Assembly (NCBI GenBank): GCA_022605955.1
Contig: JAKCOZ010000005.1
Span: 2,569,501 to 2,633,500, forward strand
DNA length: 64,000 bases
Direction of reading: 5' to 3'
Source: Rallus limicola
Taxonomy: Eukaryota > Chordata > Aves > Gruiformes > Rallidae
Below are positions 12,886-24,612 of the stretch, piece after piece. The notes below the pieces were generated by a model. The model was given only the letters and a program-made list of their open reading frames with translations. It made no database searches and was not told the DNA's origin. Position 1 is the first letter of the stretch; the number at the start of each line of letters is the position of its first letter. Both the position numbers and the translations under genes were made by a program.

Positions 12886-15606
12886 ATATTAGCTGAAAAG
12901 TGTGAAAGAAGCACTGCTTTTTAATTAAGACAGTGTTGAATGTATTATCTCATCTCTTCAAAATACTGGGTTCCTGACTTAATAGTTACAATTGTGTATT
13001 TATCTGCTTAGGCTAGACATAATTGTAGTTCCCACATTATAGTTTTTTCATGGAAAATGTGATAAGGATGTCAGGGGTTTGGCATTGTGAAACATCATCA
13101 TGTAGGATTTTGGTTTTTTTTCAAACCAAGATGAAACACAGAATTAATGTTCAGGTACTTGTTCTGACTGACTCATTGAAATTAGGACTAGTGGGTGTCA
13201 GTGGAATGTTCCATTTCTGACTCATCTCTTAATTTTTCTCAGCATGGTCTGGCCTCATGCCTCTGCATATTCTAACCCTATTCACTTATGGTCAGATTCT
13301 TCTACCCTGTCAACAGGATAGTACACTGATTGCCAAATCACCATTTACTGAACATGGCACTATTTAGTAGAAGTGTGACTGTTGAATCTTGGCCTGGGAC
13401 ATGTAAAAATAAAATACATTTTAAAATTAGACTTGGTTGTAAAGGTTTAAAATACAGAAGAGCCAGAAACATGATGATTTTCAAACGTCTAGAAGAAGTA
13501 GTAAAGGTTGGAAAAGATTTGTAAAGATATAGCATGGAAAAATATGACCAAAGATAGGTCAAGCCCATTGCCAGCAGAAACAGCAACCGTAATTTTAGAA
13601 AATCTTGTATTTCAGCCTCTGGTGGCCATTCTTCAAGCACCACTACCCACGGTAGTGCCATTTCTGCTTGCTTCTGTGTTTCTCCTGAGACTATTTCTCC
13701 TTTTTTTTCCTGGTGTTCTTTTTATGTTTCCAATGGATTTAAATGAAGCTCGGAAATCTTTTCTAGGTTCAAAAAATATCTGTCTGGCTATTACAACAGG
13801 AGACGCAATTTTTTCGAGATCTTATTTTCTCAGTTGGGGACTTTGGAGGCAAACTGGCTAGCAGTGAGTTTGCTTGGAAAGCTCAAAGTGGAAACAGAAT
13901 ATCTCCAGACTCACACAGCTCTTCCATCTGCTTTGAATTTATTTTTTTTTTTAAATACCTATCTTATCATGTTAAGGCAACTTTGTGAATGGATTACAAA
14001 AATCCTATTAAAAACTTCAGTTCATAAATCTACACTACTATATGGACATTCAGCTAAAATTATTTTGACACCCCCCTGTCCCCATCTCAAAACATATGAA
14101 GCAATTGTTTTTCCATGAAGCACAAGAGCTTTGAAACACTGAAAAACTTATATCTTTCTTCTCTTTACACTGGACAGTAAACATGAGAGTGAAATGAATA
14201 TATTTTTCACAGAGAAAGTATTCTTAAATTTCAGTTCTTTATCAGTGTATAATTTTTTTCAGCACAAAACAAAAGACTGTAAACATTTTTTTTGGTTCAT
14301 GTGTTTTCAGGCAACTTCTTAAATGACTGCTTTTGAAACATGCTACACTAGCCTGTGAACTCAAATACAGAAATTTGAAATCAGTGATATTCATAGATAG
14401 AGCAGCATTTGGTCTGAGTCAGATCTCTACTAAGATTGAAACACCAAGGAAAGTGTACTTTAAAAAAGCTTGGTTATTTTAATTATTGAAAAATTCTAGC
14501 AAAAGCACTGAACAGATACTTTGAATATGTAATTGAACTTAATGCCCCAAATAAAAAAAAGAAAGGCACTGGGGCTGTTAACATCAAAGCTCACATTCAC
14601 AATTTAGGCCTTGCAACTGATAAGCTCCTTCTGGAAAAAAAAAGGAAAAAAAAAAGGAAAAATCTCCATATTTCAGTGTCACTTGAGTAAAACTGACATG
14701 ATAAAAGCAAATATGTGAAGAAAGAAAAGGCAAAGTGGGGTCAGGTTCCACCTCCCAGCAATACTGTATCATACAAAGTCTTAAGTAATGAACTTCATTA
14801 AAAAATAAATTAAGTATTTCTTAGGCAGCTACAAATGAGACTTTTTTTCTATAGACTCTACCGAAATGTTCCTACCACAGTATCAAAGAAGCAACAGATA
14901 CATTAAAAGCAACATTGTTCAGATACATGTTTCTATGCTGCTGAAAAGCAAAAATGTTTAACATAAAAGAATTAAAAAACAATTATAAAAAATTAATTTC
15001 CATTATGATCCACAGAAGGCTTCACTAGCCAAGTGATATGTTAAGAGTAAGTAAAAAGTATTGCCTTAAAAATCACTAATGTTGCTAGGAAATATTCGGA
15101 GCAATTTTTATATTAGACATATGAGACAAATCTTCTAGGCTCTTTCCAGAGATGCTAAAGGTTTTTCCGTTCTGAATATTTTTTTGGAAACTGATAATGC
15201 TTATCTTCTAACATAGAATTTTTCATATAAGTACAAACTTAAAATACATACAAACATATTTCCTTATATATACCTGATGGACATATAGATAGATGGATTA
15301 ATCTATCTCAGATGTGACCTGGATTAAAAATAAACCTGCAAAACTGGTTAGTTTTAGGATTAAAATTCAATACTACATAAATCATGCAGTGTTCTGTACA
15401 CAGAACAGCACAGAGTAAAACAGCTTTGAAACTTTAAATTCCACACACTACTCATTATCTATAAAATAAACAAATCCCAATGTACACAGATATATCTGAA
15501 AGGTAGATTTAGTGTGGTCAGAGAACGCAATGGTCATTCAGGGGCCAGGATCTGTAGAATCCTGATAAGAAATCATGCATGCACAACTTCCTTGATCCTG
15601 GTTTTG
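12886..15606. other. AT-rich non-coding sequence
   Basis: No recognised gene or interspersed repeat. Two overlapping open frames around 13.5-14.1 kb encode low-complexity hydrophobic peptides with no family motif and are treated as chance. An A/G-rich run lies at 14634-14663. Confidence 0.55.
14634..14663. repeat. A-rich (A8-10GG)n tract
   Basis: Two runs of A are broken by GG pairs. It is low-complexity sequence with no upstream retroposon body recognised. Confidence 0.7.
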
Positions 15607-17075
15607 CGAATCATAGAATTGTCTTGGTTGGAAGGGACCCTTAAGACCACCAAGTCCAACCATGGACCCTAACCTGCCATCTACTACTAAATCATGTCTC
15701 TCAGCACCACATCTGACCATCTTTTAAATAGCACCAGGGATGGAGATTCTACCACTTCACTGGGCAGCCTCACCCAATGCCTAACCCTCTCTGTAAATCA
15801 TTTTTTTCCTAATATCTAATCTAAACCTCCCCAGCATAACTTGACATCATTTCCTCTTGTCCTATTGCTTGTCACTAGGGAGAAAATGTCTGCCCCCACC
15901 TCTCCACAACTTCCTTTCAGGTAGTTGAAGAGAGCAATTAGGTCTCTCCTCAACCTCCTTTTCTCTAGACTGAACAACCCCGGTTCTGAATCTGCTCCTA
16001 ATAACATTTATTCTCCACTCCCCTCCCCAGCCTCATCACCCTTCTCTCTGGACTTGCTCCAGCACCTCAATGTCTTTCCTGCAGTGAGAGGCCTAAAGCT
16101 GAACACTGCACTTGAGGTTCAGCCTCACCAGTGCTGAGTATAGGGGGACAATTACTTCACTAGTCCTACTCACTATACTATCCTTAGGCCAGGCACACTG
16201 CTGGTTTGTATTCAACTGGTTGCATATCAACGCCACCAGGTCCTTCTCTGCCAGACAGTGTTCCAGCCACTCTTCTCCAAGCCTGTAGCACTGCTTGGGC
16301 TTATTAAGACCTAAATGCAAGACCAGCACTTGCCTTTGTTGAACCTCATACCATTGGCATTGGTCCATCAATCCAGCCTCTCCAGATACCTCTGTAGGAC
16401 CTTCCTACCCTCAATCAGATCAACGCTCCTGCCTAACTTAGTGTCTGTGAATTTACCGAGGGTGCACTCAAGTCCATTGTTCAGATTATTAATAAATATA
16501 TTAAAGAGAACTGGCCCCTGCACAAAGCCCCAAGGAGTAGCACTGGTGACTGGCCACCAACTGGATTTATCACCAGCACTCTCTGGGCCTTGCCATCCAC
16601 TCAGGTTTTACCCAGCAAAGGCTACACCTATCCAAGCTAAGAGCTCTATGAGAATGCTGTGGGAAACAGTGGCAAAAGCTTTGCTGAAATACAGATAGAC
16701 AACATCTACAGCTTTTCCTTCATCGACTAAGCAGATCAGCTTGACATAGAACGAGATTAGATTGGTCAAGTAGGACCTGCCTTTCATGAACCCATGCTGA
16801 CTGGGCCTGATCACTTGCTTTTCCTGCATGTGTCTCATAATGACACCCAGGATCATTGCTCCATAATCTTCCCACGCACTCAATTCAGACTGACAGACCT
16901 ATGGTTCCCTGGGTTCTCCTTTCAGCCCTTCTTGTAGATGGGTGTTGCATTTGCTAATCTCCTGTCAGCTGGGACCTCCCCAGTAAGCCAGGATTGCTCA
17001 TAAAGTATAGAAAGTGGTCTGCTGGGCACTTCTGCCAACTCCCTCAGTGCCCTCGGGTGGATCTCACAACTAAAA
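15607..17075 (-). mobile_element. CR1 LINE, 5'-truncated, minus strand (about 1.47 kb)
   Basis: The left edge carries the reverse complement of the CR1 3' end (AATCATAGAATT, then TTGGTTGGAAGGGACCC). Rightward on the plus strand, meaning backward through the element, come the 3' untranslated region, the C-terminal part of ORF2 and the RT domain. Recognisable translated pieces on the minus strand include IHPRALRELAEV, SWLTGEVPADRRLANATPIY and SQHGFMKGRSYLTNLISFY. The endonuclease and ORF1 are absent, as in most CR1 copies, which are 5'-truncated. The 5' edge near 17.07 kb is where similarity to the remembered RT fades. Frameshifts and stops throughout mark it as long dead. Confidence 0.93.
16608..17075 (-). 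pseudogene. CR1 ORF2 reverse-transcriptase remnant
   Basis: Two minus-strand open pieces, one from 16883 down to 16608 and one ending at 16922, cover the fingers and palm of the CR1 RT but lie in different frames, so at least one frameshift separates them. Motif A reads YLYFSKAFATVSH where active CR1-type enzymes have Asp at both changed positions (LDFSKAFD), so catalysis is lost. Further toward the 3' end, the FADD motif (box C) is represented by FTDT, with one of the paired Asp codons missing. The enzyme would have copied CR1 RNA into DNA at a nicked target. Confidence 0.88.
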
Positions 17076-18699
17076 GTCAAGCTGAGTATATGGTCACAGT
17101 TTCTTGATGGCAATGCTCAAGTTCATTGCCTCTCTGCACATGCAGCAGCTAATAATATACATTCCAGCTATAATTTGTAATTTCTGGTATTTTATGCGAA
17201 TATATCTGAAGTTAGATAAAAATACTATAATAGCTACTGTATTTATATGTATATTACATACATAAATAGAAAAAAAGACTGTATACCTTGGCTGTCTCAA
17301 CAAATAATAATGTCTATAGTGAACATCAACTAGTCAGTGTGTAATATGTTTGAAAAAGCATGACCATCTGTTGATTACTTTTTCCTAAAACAAAAGACCA
17401 CACCTCTACTCTCTCTCACAAAAAAAATTATGTGACCTATTTTCTTTTTAAAAAGAGAGCCTCTAAGTTTGCAGGTAGCTGAACTGCAATTCAGTCCTTA
17501 CTGAACAACAACTTGCTATTCATCCAGAGCAGTAATTCTACATAGACCTTAATTCAGCAAAATAGTAGAGCATCTACTTAACTTCAGCACATGTTTAATT
17601 GATTTTCTGGGCAAGAATACAATTCTGTTTACATGCTACGTTAAACTGAAATTACATTGCTTAGCAAGTACATTTTATTCTTCATTGCTCTGTGGAGGCC
17701 TATGAATGTAAATGTATATCCTTCACAGTGTTTTATTTCTTAAAAGTTATGAATTGATCTTAAAATCAAAATTACCCATGAGCTAACCTTTCTCAGGATG
17801 TACACGTACTCTTTATATATACATACAGACTATATACATACAGGCTTTATATATTGGTTGGAAATGCAGCATGCTCTATTTCAGTGCAAATTTTGCCAAA
17901 GACTACAGTTGTGCCATGAAAGTGATGAAGCAAGTTCCTTATAATGAAAATGAACTGTTGGATCTATATAACTTTATTTTTTTTAAAATGGTACATTTCA
18001 ATTGATAATCTAGTCAATTCCCATTACTGATTTAAAAGCAGTTTCAATTATTAGTACCTGTCTGAATACTTGTGGCAATTTCTGTGAGCTTGCAAACATG
18101 TTTCATATACCATACAACCACTTTTCAAAGTCTTTGTATTCTCTCATGCTCTTTGACAGACCTGAGAGAAAGGACTGATTTATCAAAATATGCAGTAAAT
18201 TGCAGTAAATTTCTCTTGGGAAAGAGAAAATGTTTAAAATAATAATTTTGAGTACATAATTTTTTTCAGATAGATTTTATCTTTTGGAAGTTCATCAAAT
18301 TAAACATGAAATTTCTAATCCTTTCTTAATTTATTTTCTTAATATACCATAAATCTTTTAAAATTCACTAATTCATAAATATGGTTGAAATTTTATTATC
18401 TTTAATATTTCTGCCAACTGGCACATAACCAGGACCTGATCCAATTTCCATTAACTTCACAGAGAGCTGGACTACATTCTAAAAATATAGAGCAAAAAAG
18501 AGCATGTAATTTTAGGTAAAAATACTTACCTATTATAGAACACTAACAGCTTGTAATAATTCAAGTAACGAAACATGCAATATAACAGATGTATGTACTA
18601 CATGCAGCAAACCAGACATACACCACACAGCCAGGTGGAAATGGCATGGTGTGGTGACAGTAGTGAGTAGGGGGAAGAATCATCACAGATGATTGTAGC
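17076..18699. other. AT-rich non-coding sequence
   Basis: No gene or recognised repeat seen. Contains TATATAC-type low-complexity patches around 17.8 kb. Confidence 0.55.
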
Positions 18700-19250
18700 T
18701 CATACCAGATGTTCAAAAGATCCTAGACATTTATAGAGGCAGTAGCGGTAATAAAGCACCGAGGGCTCAGTCCTATAGATACAGTCTGACATACCATACC
18801 CTGTGACAAGCAAAGGAGCAAGAACCCTTCTGTGCCGCGACTGAGAGATAGGACACAGCTTGATGAAAGCCATTGTCAATTTATTGTATAAAATCATAAG
18901 TTTATATACTCTACAAAGCCCACGTGTGCCTTAGTTTTATTGGTGTGTAGAAAGCCATGCTACATTAGTCATTTGCTGATTGGTTTAGAAACACGAACCT
19001 TGTTAGAAAAAAGCATCTTAAGCCTAGTAGCACAACCTTTGTACGCATTCTGGTTTTGTTTTTTGTGACTTCTCTTGTTCCCCCTTCAACGCTAACCAGA
19101 TCCTCCTATCCTCCTCTGGTGTCAGAAAGTCTTCCCATAATCTTTCATCCTTTATCAGCTAGCTCCTGTGTTGTTTCAAATCTCCCAAGGTCTGAAGTTG
19201 ACGAACTTCATCACATCTCTCTCCGAGAGCTGCAAAGTGCTGGAGGTTCT
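18700..19250 (-). mobile_element. Solo-LTR-like element of an endogenous retrovirus (alpha/betaretrovirus-like layout), minus strand
   Basis: On the minus strand a compact promoter and poly(A) arrangement appears in LTR order: CCAAT (plus-strand ATTGG at 18979-18983), TATATAAA (18901-18909), then AATAAA (18880-18885) about 20 bp further on, followed by a less AT-rich U5-like stretch down to about 18.71 kb. A poly(A) signal this close to the TATA box implies a short R region, as in avian leukosis-type and ERVK-type LTRs. Likely U5 terminus: the minus-strand ...GAACA end at 18710. No adjoining viral genes and no clear target-site duplication were found. Boundaries are approximate, especially the U3 end. 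Confidence 0.5.
18901..18909 (-). promoter_or_regulatory. TATA box of the LTR
   Basis: Plus-strand TTTATATAC reads GTATATAAA on the minus strand. It has a CCAAT box about 70 bp upstream (18979-18983) and AATAAA about 20 bp downstream (18880-18885). The spacing is that of a retroviral core promoter; present activity is unknown. Confidence 0.5.
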
Positions 19251-20352
19251 ACTTAACTCTTTTAGGTCCTGTCCTACACTTCTGTAGGGTTTGTTAGTCA
19301 TTTTATGCTTTTGTTTCTAGTTCTGACACACCACTGCTCTAGATTATGTTATCTGAACATAGAACCCCTGGTGAAACTCTGAGCAAAGCAACTAGTAATT
19401 TTACTGACACTAGGCATTTCACCTCTCCTTCAGAGTCAGTCTACCCACAGTTCCCCTCTAAGTAATCTAACAATTAAGACGCAACAGAAGATGCTGACAT
19501 GCTGTGCAAGCATTGTTTCTGACTTTAGTTATCCCAAGTATTTTTATGCTTTCCCTTTAAATGAGGTAACTGAAGTACTGAGATACCTATTTACATTTTA
19601 CAACAAACAGTTTAAACAATATTATATACAGATGTCCAAATATTTTGAAAGTTTCTGTTTATGGAAGTAATATGAAACTACCTGTTTAAATTTGGAGAAT
19701 TTTATTTAAAATCTGCATGTAGAACTGAAATTCCTCATTAGTTGATACACTGTGGCAAATGATGCTTATTTGCAGAGTATATAAGGTGCTTGGATTTCTG
19801 TTTGAATCAGGAAAAGCAATATGTTTGAATTTTCATTAGACTGCTCCATTTTTACAAAAATGATTCATTGTATAAAAACAGTAGTAAGTGGCTTACTCTC
19901 TGTCTTTGTCAACAGACAACTGGCAAATTGCTGGCTGCATAATATTTCTGTTAGACTACTTGTGTATGGAAATCTGACTGCTTTGCAAGCAATTTAATCA
20001 ACAGTGTAAATAACCTGTGTAAAATAACCAACAGCGCAAATGCTTTTAAATAATCAAGGCTCTTTAATGTACATGAAATAGGCTTTTGTACCTACAATAG
20101 ACTTGATCTTTATAAGCACGGTTCATTCTCACCTATTATACCACATTGTGCTCTACAGTAATCAATGCATATAGAAGCTTGATTCTCAAACCTACTCTTT
20201 GCTAGGTGCAATTTTTCACCCACAGAGAATTGTGTTCATAATTTTACACTACTAATAAATTGCCAGGAAAAGTATGATAGGATTACAGATGTAAAAGCTA
20301 GGAGCTTGGACTGAAAATTGGACTGTGATGAATAAATAAAAATCAGTCTACC

Positions 20353-20375
20353 AACAAAACAAAACAAAACAAAAA
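20353..20375. repeat. (AAAAC)n microsatellite
   Basis: Four successive CAAAA-type units followed by a short A run. Confidence 0.8.
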
Positions 20376-21140
20376 AATCACGTAATTTACTAATATTCTT
20401 GAGACACATCCCATTTTTCTTAGGCAATGAAAGTTCCCTTTACAATGTGATCCAAGTTTGATAACATCAAAATTCAGATGCTTTATGGAGCATAATGTAT
20501 TTCCAAGTTTTCCCATTTTAATGTATATATCAACACACAAGTGCTGAATATGTGTACGATTTGCCTAGTTACACAAACATGGGACTGTTTCCCTATGTTC
20601 CCTGTCAGATGACATTGAACAGTGAAAGAAAAGAGTTGGAAGAATGGCAGGAAGGTAGAAGAAATACTTTAGGATATGATGCCAATGTCTTAACTATGGA
20701 AAGAGAGCAGTTGAGTATGGGTGCAAATATAATTGGTACCCACTTAGAGGTTTCTTTAGAGTCTCAGAATAATATAAAATTTGAGAATTAAGCTGTTGTG
20801 CTCATTTTGCTCTGAAGTGTCCTTAGCTGTACATTTTTATCATGTACTTTTAAAAAAATGTTTTAAATGTGTTGAAATATACCTTTAACCAACATACATT
20901 TTATACTTTTTGATTCTATCTTCATCACATTTTCTCTTCCCAAATACTGAGTAACAGGTAGTTTTGTGCCCAAGAAAAGGGCCAGACATAAATTAGAGTT
21001 AGAATTTATCGTGAAGGTGAAGATCTTTCAAAGGCATGGTTTTGGAAATGGATGCTCATTAAAGCAACTGACTGATATGATCATCCCATTACAATCCTAT
21101 CTTTCCTTTTTCAATGGTTTTCGGGTTTTTCATCTGTTCT

Positions 21141-21164
21141 ACACACACACAAACACACACATAC
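21141..21164. repeat. (CA)n microsatellite
   Basis: Two CA dinucleotide runs are separated by a single AA interruption (CACACAAACACACAC). It is a likely length polymorphism. Confidence 0.85.
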
Positions 21165-22538
21165 GTGCAATGAGTTTAATTCTTAAATTCTCTGGGTATA
21201 GATGCCTGTATTTATACCTCCAGATCAATGAATCTGGTACCGATTCAACAATTCATTGCAGTGTACCTGCAATGCAGTATTATTGCAGTGCCTGAATTGT
21301 GGTGTCACTAATTCATATGAGTCACTGAGAACCCAGAATTGTCATTAGAGATTATCAAAGGGTCATTTTTCAATGTTCCAGCTATACACTGTTACTCACA
21401 GTCAGTAGGGGAAAGAGACTTCATTCCAGATGGTCCTTTTGTTTACTCTGGTAACTCTGTAACTAAAAATGCTAGAGAACAAAGAGCCAAAACAGTTATT
21501 TCTATCTGCCCACAAACACTGCAAGTCTAATATGAAAAAATTGAATTATTTTGCTTTTCCATCATGGAAATATCCTACCATGACTACGACCTTAAACACC
21601 TTTGTGCATATGTTGGTTATTGTTACAATAGTACCTCCTTTCAGGTAGTTGTAGAGAGTGAGAATCATTTCACATTCTCAGTGTTCCTTTGGATGAAATT
21701 AATCATCCCCTGAAAGGACATATTTTTCTCCACAGACTATAGAGTACATCAGAATGTGTGGTTCAGATGTAAATATCTATGTTGTAGTATCCTAAAGTTA
21801 GATAAAATTAATCATACACGTGGATTTTAATTTACATTACATGATCATCTCACCCTCTGCAACCACCAGTGGGAACAATGACATGGTAGCCCCTGGGAAA
21901 TAAACCAGTGTATCCATAGAGGATGAATGTGTCCTCTGCCCTCACACTGAGCACTATGTCCTTTCACAAGTAGCTCCGTTATAGAAAAGGAAATTCTCAG
22001 AGCTTAATAGACTAATTGCAATGGGGAAATGGTAACAGATGTAAACAGACAAAGTGTCTTTCTTGTAGTTTGCAAGACCCCTGTCCTTACTTAAAAAAAG
22101 CACAATTTGAAATTACTCTGGGAGAAAGGCTGATTCTTTTCTCTGTGCTAGATTATTTGACTTAAGCACACATTTAATTATGATCATTACATCATTGCTT
22201 CAAAAGGGTTACTATTAAAAATGCAAGCAGGCAATTTGGAACTTTGTGTTTAATATGTAGTAATTAGCACTCTTGCTACTTCCCAAAAGCTAGTTTCAAC
22301 CTAAACTCAGCTATGAAGTATTAAGAAAAAGTTTGGTTTAAGATGACTCTGTCTGAGAGTAATATTTGAGTTCCTTTCTCTTCCAAGTGATGTGGCCTTA
22401 TTTACATGGTCTTTCAACTAAAAAAAAGTGTTGAGAAAGACAGGAGCTAAACTGCTCATTTTCTGTTATGCTTTAAGGAAGCAGTATCCCCTTCTGTCAT
22501 TTCTATTAGAGGTTCTAATTAAAGACAAACTCCTGTGT

Positions 22539-22776
22539 ATCACAGAATCACAGAATCTTAGGGGTTGGAAGGGACCTCAAGAGATCATCGGGTCCAACCC
22601 CCCTGCCAAAGCAGGCTCCCTATCTCATATTACATAGATAGGCATCCAGACGAGACTTGAATATCTCCAGAGAAGGAGACTCCACCACCTCCCTGGGCAG
22701 CCTATTCCGCTGCTCCGTCACACTCACTGTGAAAAAGTTCATCCGCATGTTGGTGCGGAACTTCCTATGCTCCAGA
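22539..22776 (-). mobile_element. CR1 LINE 3' fragment, minus strand
   Basis: Starts with TATCACAGAATCACAGAATC, then GGGGTTGGAAGGGACCTC and TCCAACCCCCCTGCC. This is the reverse complement of the CR1 3' untranslated end. About 240 bp is present, ending in a CTTCCTATGCTCCAG stretch. It is a short 5'-truncated insertion. Compared with the copy at 24.1 kb, its 3' end is closer to the remembered consensus, suggesting a younger copy or different subfamily. Confidence 0.93.
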
Positions 22777-24141
22777 ATCTCAGTATCCTACTGAGATTTC
22801 TATAGGGCTTAGAAATAAGGAGTTCATTGTGATGTTTGTTTGAATATTGAAAAAAAATCCCAAAACTTTACAGGTGGAGCTTAACAACCAACAGAAGAAG
22901 GTATGTGAGTTTTAAATAAAACAGAATATTCTCCAGTGTATTGGCAAGGGTGTAGTAGACCATACACAGTCAACAAATGATAAAGATGTTGGTGAAAAAA
23001 ACTGGTGATATGTGGGGCATGCATGCTTAAAAAGACTAGAGGGAATGAGGGAAAGGAGAGCTGTAGATTGGTTGAAACGCTCAAATAAATCATAGTTTTT
23101 CTTACTATAAATGGTTCAGAGGAAGAATGAGATTTACCCCTATTCCATCACAAAGTTTCTGTTTAGCCTCTATTATATGCTTATCTTTTGCATAAATATT
23201 TTCAGCAAATAAACAACTTACGCAGTAAACTACAGATGAAGGGTCAAAAGTGCAGAGCAGCTGCAATTATTTCTGACCAATGACAAATAGTTTAGAGCTC
23301 AGTCATGAGTAATGAACATCCAGTTTAGATGAGGTCTTCTATTTTTGTCCTTAATTAAAGAACAGTAAAGACTGTGCTTTATTGTTTTGTGGGTTTCATT
23401 GATTTGCATAGTAAAAGTATATATTACAGTAAAACATATAAATAAACATTGAAAACACAGCATATACTCAAGCGTAACATGCGGATTCTGACTTTCTGAC
23501 ACTTTAATATCATTACTAATATTTGAATTTTATCTGAATATTAGGTTAAAAAGATTTTGGTTTGGGAACACAGATATGAGCTACCCCAATCAAATAAATC
23601 ATATATTATCTATGATTTTTTTCATATCCTATAAGACTTTATTGAAGTTGGACGGTTTTCTTTTCACATCACATGTTAACTCCTTTCTCCATCAACTCAA
23701 ACTGAAAGCCTGTTACTCAATTTTTCAGAGGTTGAGAAGAGGTAAAGGCAAGAAAATTAAAAATAAAACTTCCCAACAGAAAGGACTGTTTCCTATGTAA
23801 AAGTGCTATAAATCTTGTTCTCTTTATAGTAAATTATGCCCCATCCAGAAAAAAAACCCACATATTTTACTAAACAGATTTTCATTTCAAGTAGAGAGAT
23901 GTCACTGAATAATAGCAAGAACCTCCTTTTCTCTATCAACTTACTTAATTCAATGGAAATTATATATGGAACAATGGTATTTTTGAAGAATAAGTAGACA
24001 TTACTGGTGGATATGAGAGAAGAATCAAAGAATTCTGGAGGTGAACAATCCACATTTAAATGCTTACAGAACAGTCAGTTAGAAAAAGATTTGTATGAAA
24101 TGACTGCAAAATTCTGTGTGATCAATTTCCTTATTTTTCAC
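22777..24141. other. AT-rich non-coding sequence between two CR1 fragments
   Basis: No gene or repeat recognised. Confidence 0.55.
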
Positions 24142-24612
24142 CACAGAATCACAGAATATCTCAAGTTGGAAGGGACACATAAGAATCATCAAGTCCAACT
24201 CCTTTCTCTTTGCAGGACTTCCTAAAATTAAACCGTAGTACCAAGAGCATCATCCATACACTCCTTGAACTCTAACTGGCTTGGTGCCATGACCACTTCC
24301 CTGGCGAGCCTGTTCCACTAACCAACTACCCTCTCAGTGAACAACTCTTTTCTAATGTACAATCTGGACTTTCCCTGATGCAGTTTGATACCATTTACTT
24401 GTGTCCTATCACTGGTCACCAGACAGAGGTCAGCACCTCCCCCTCTACTGCCTCTCTTGAGGAAGTTACAGACTGATGATGTCATCTCTTAGCCTTCTCC
24501 TCTCCAAGCTAAACAAACTGACCTCAGCCATCTTGTTCATCTTCCTCTGGATGCACTGTAACAGTGTGATATCTTTCTTATACTGAGGCACCCAGAACTG
24601 CATACAGTACTA
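24142..24612 (-). mobile_element. CR1 LINE 3' fragment, minus strand, diverged
   Basis: Begins with CACAGAATCACAGAATATC, then AAGTTGGAAGGGACA and AGTCCAACTCC, the reversed CR1 3' end. It continues through CR1-like sequence such as TGTCCTATCACTGGTCACC and GCACCCAGAACTGCATACAG, and ends at about 24612. Divergence is heavier than in the neighbour at 22.5 kb. It is 5'-truncated and non-coding. Confidence 0.9.

Larger units (their letters stand above)
19251..22538. other. AT-rich non-coding sequence
   Basis: No recognised gene. Holds an (AAAAC)n tract near 20.36 kb and a (CA)n tract near 21.15 kb. A roughly 30-bp match to CR1 minus-strand sequence (CCTTTCAGGTAGTTGTAGAG, 21639-21658) is too short to call an element. 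Open frames at 20.55-20.79 and 20.97-21.30 kb have no recognisable domain. Confidence 0.5.

Noticed and set aside
13508..13861. 117-codon frame with a hydrophobic middle, overlapped by other frames on both strands
   Set aside because: Hydrophobicity comes from a T-rich run; no family resemblance and no flanking gene signals.
15816..16698. Several plus-strand frames of 60-127 codons
   Set aside because: They lie antisense to the minus-strand CR1 and carry no independent similarity.
21634..21665. Possible CR1 fragment (CCTTTCAGGTAGTTGTAGAG)
   Set aside because: Only about 30 bp match the remembered CR1 minus-strand sequence and the flanks do not continue it; too short to call.
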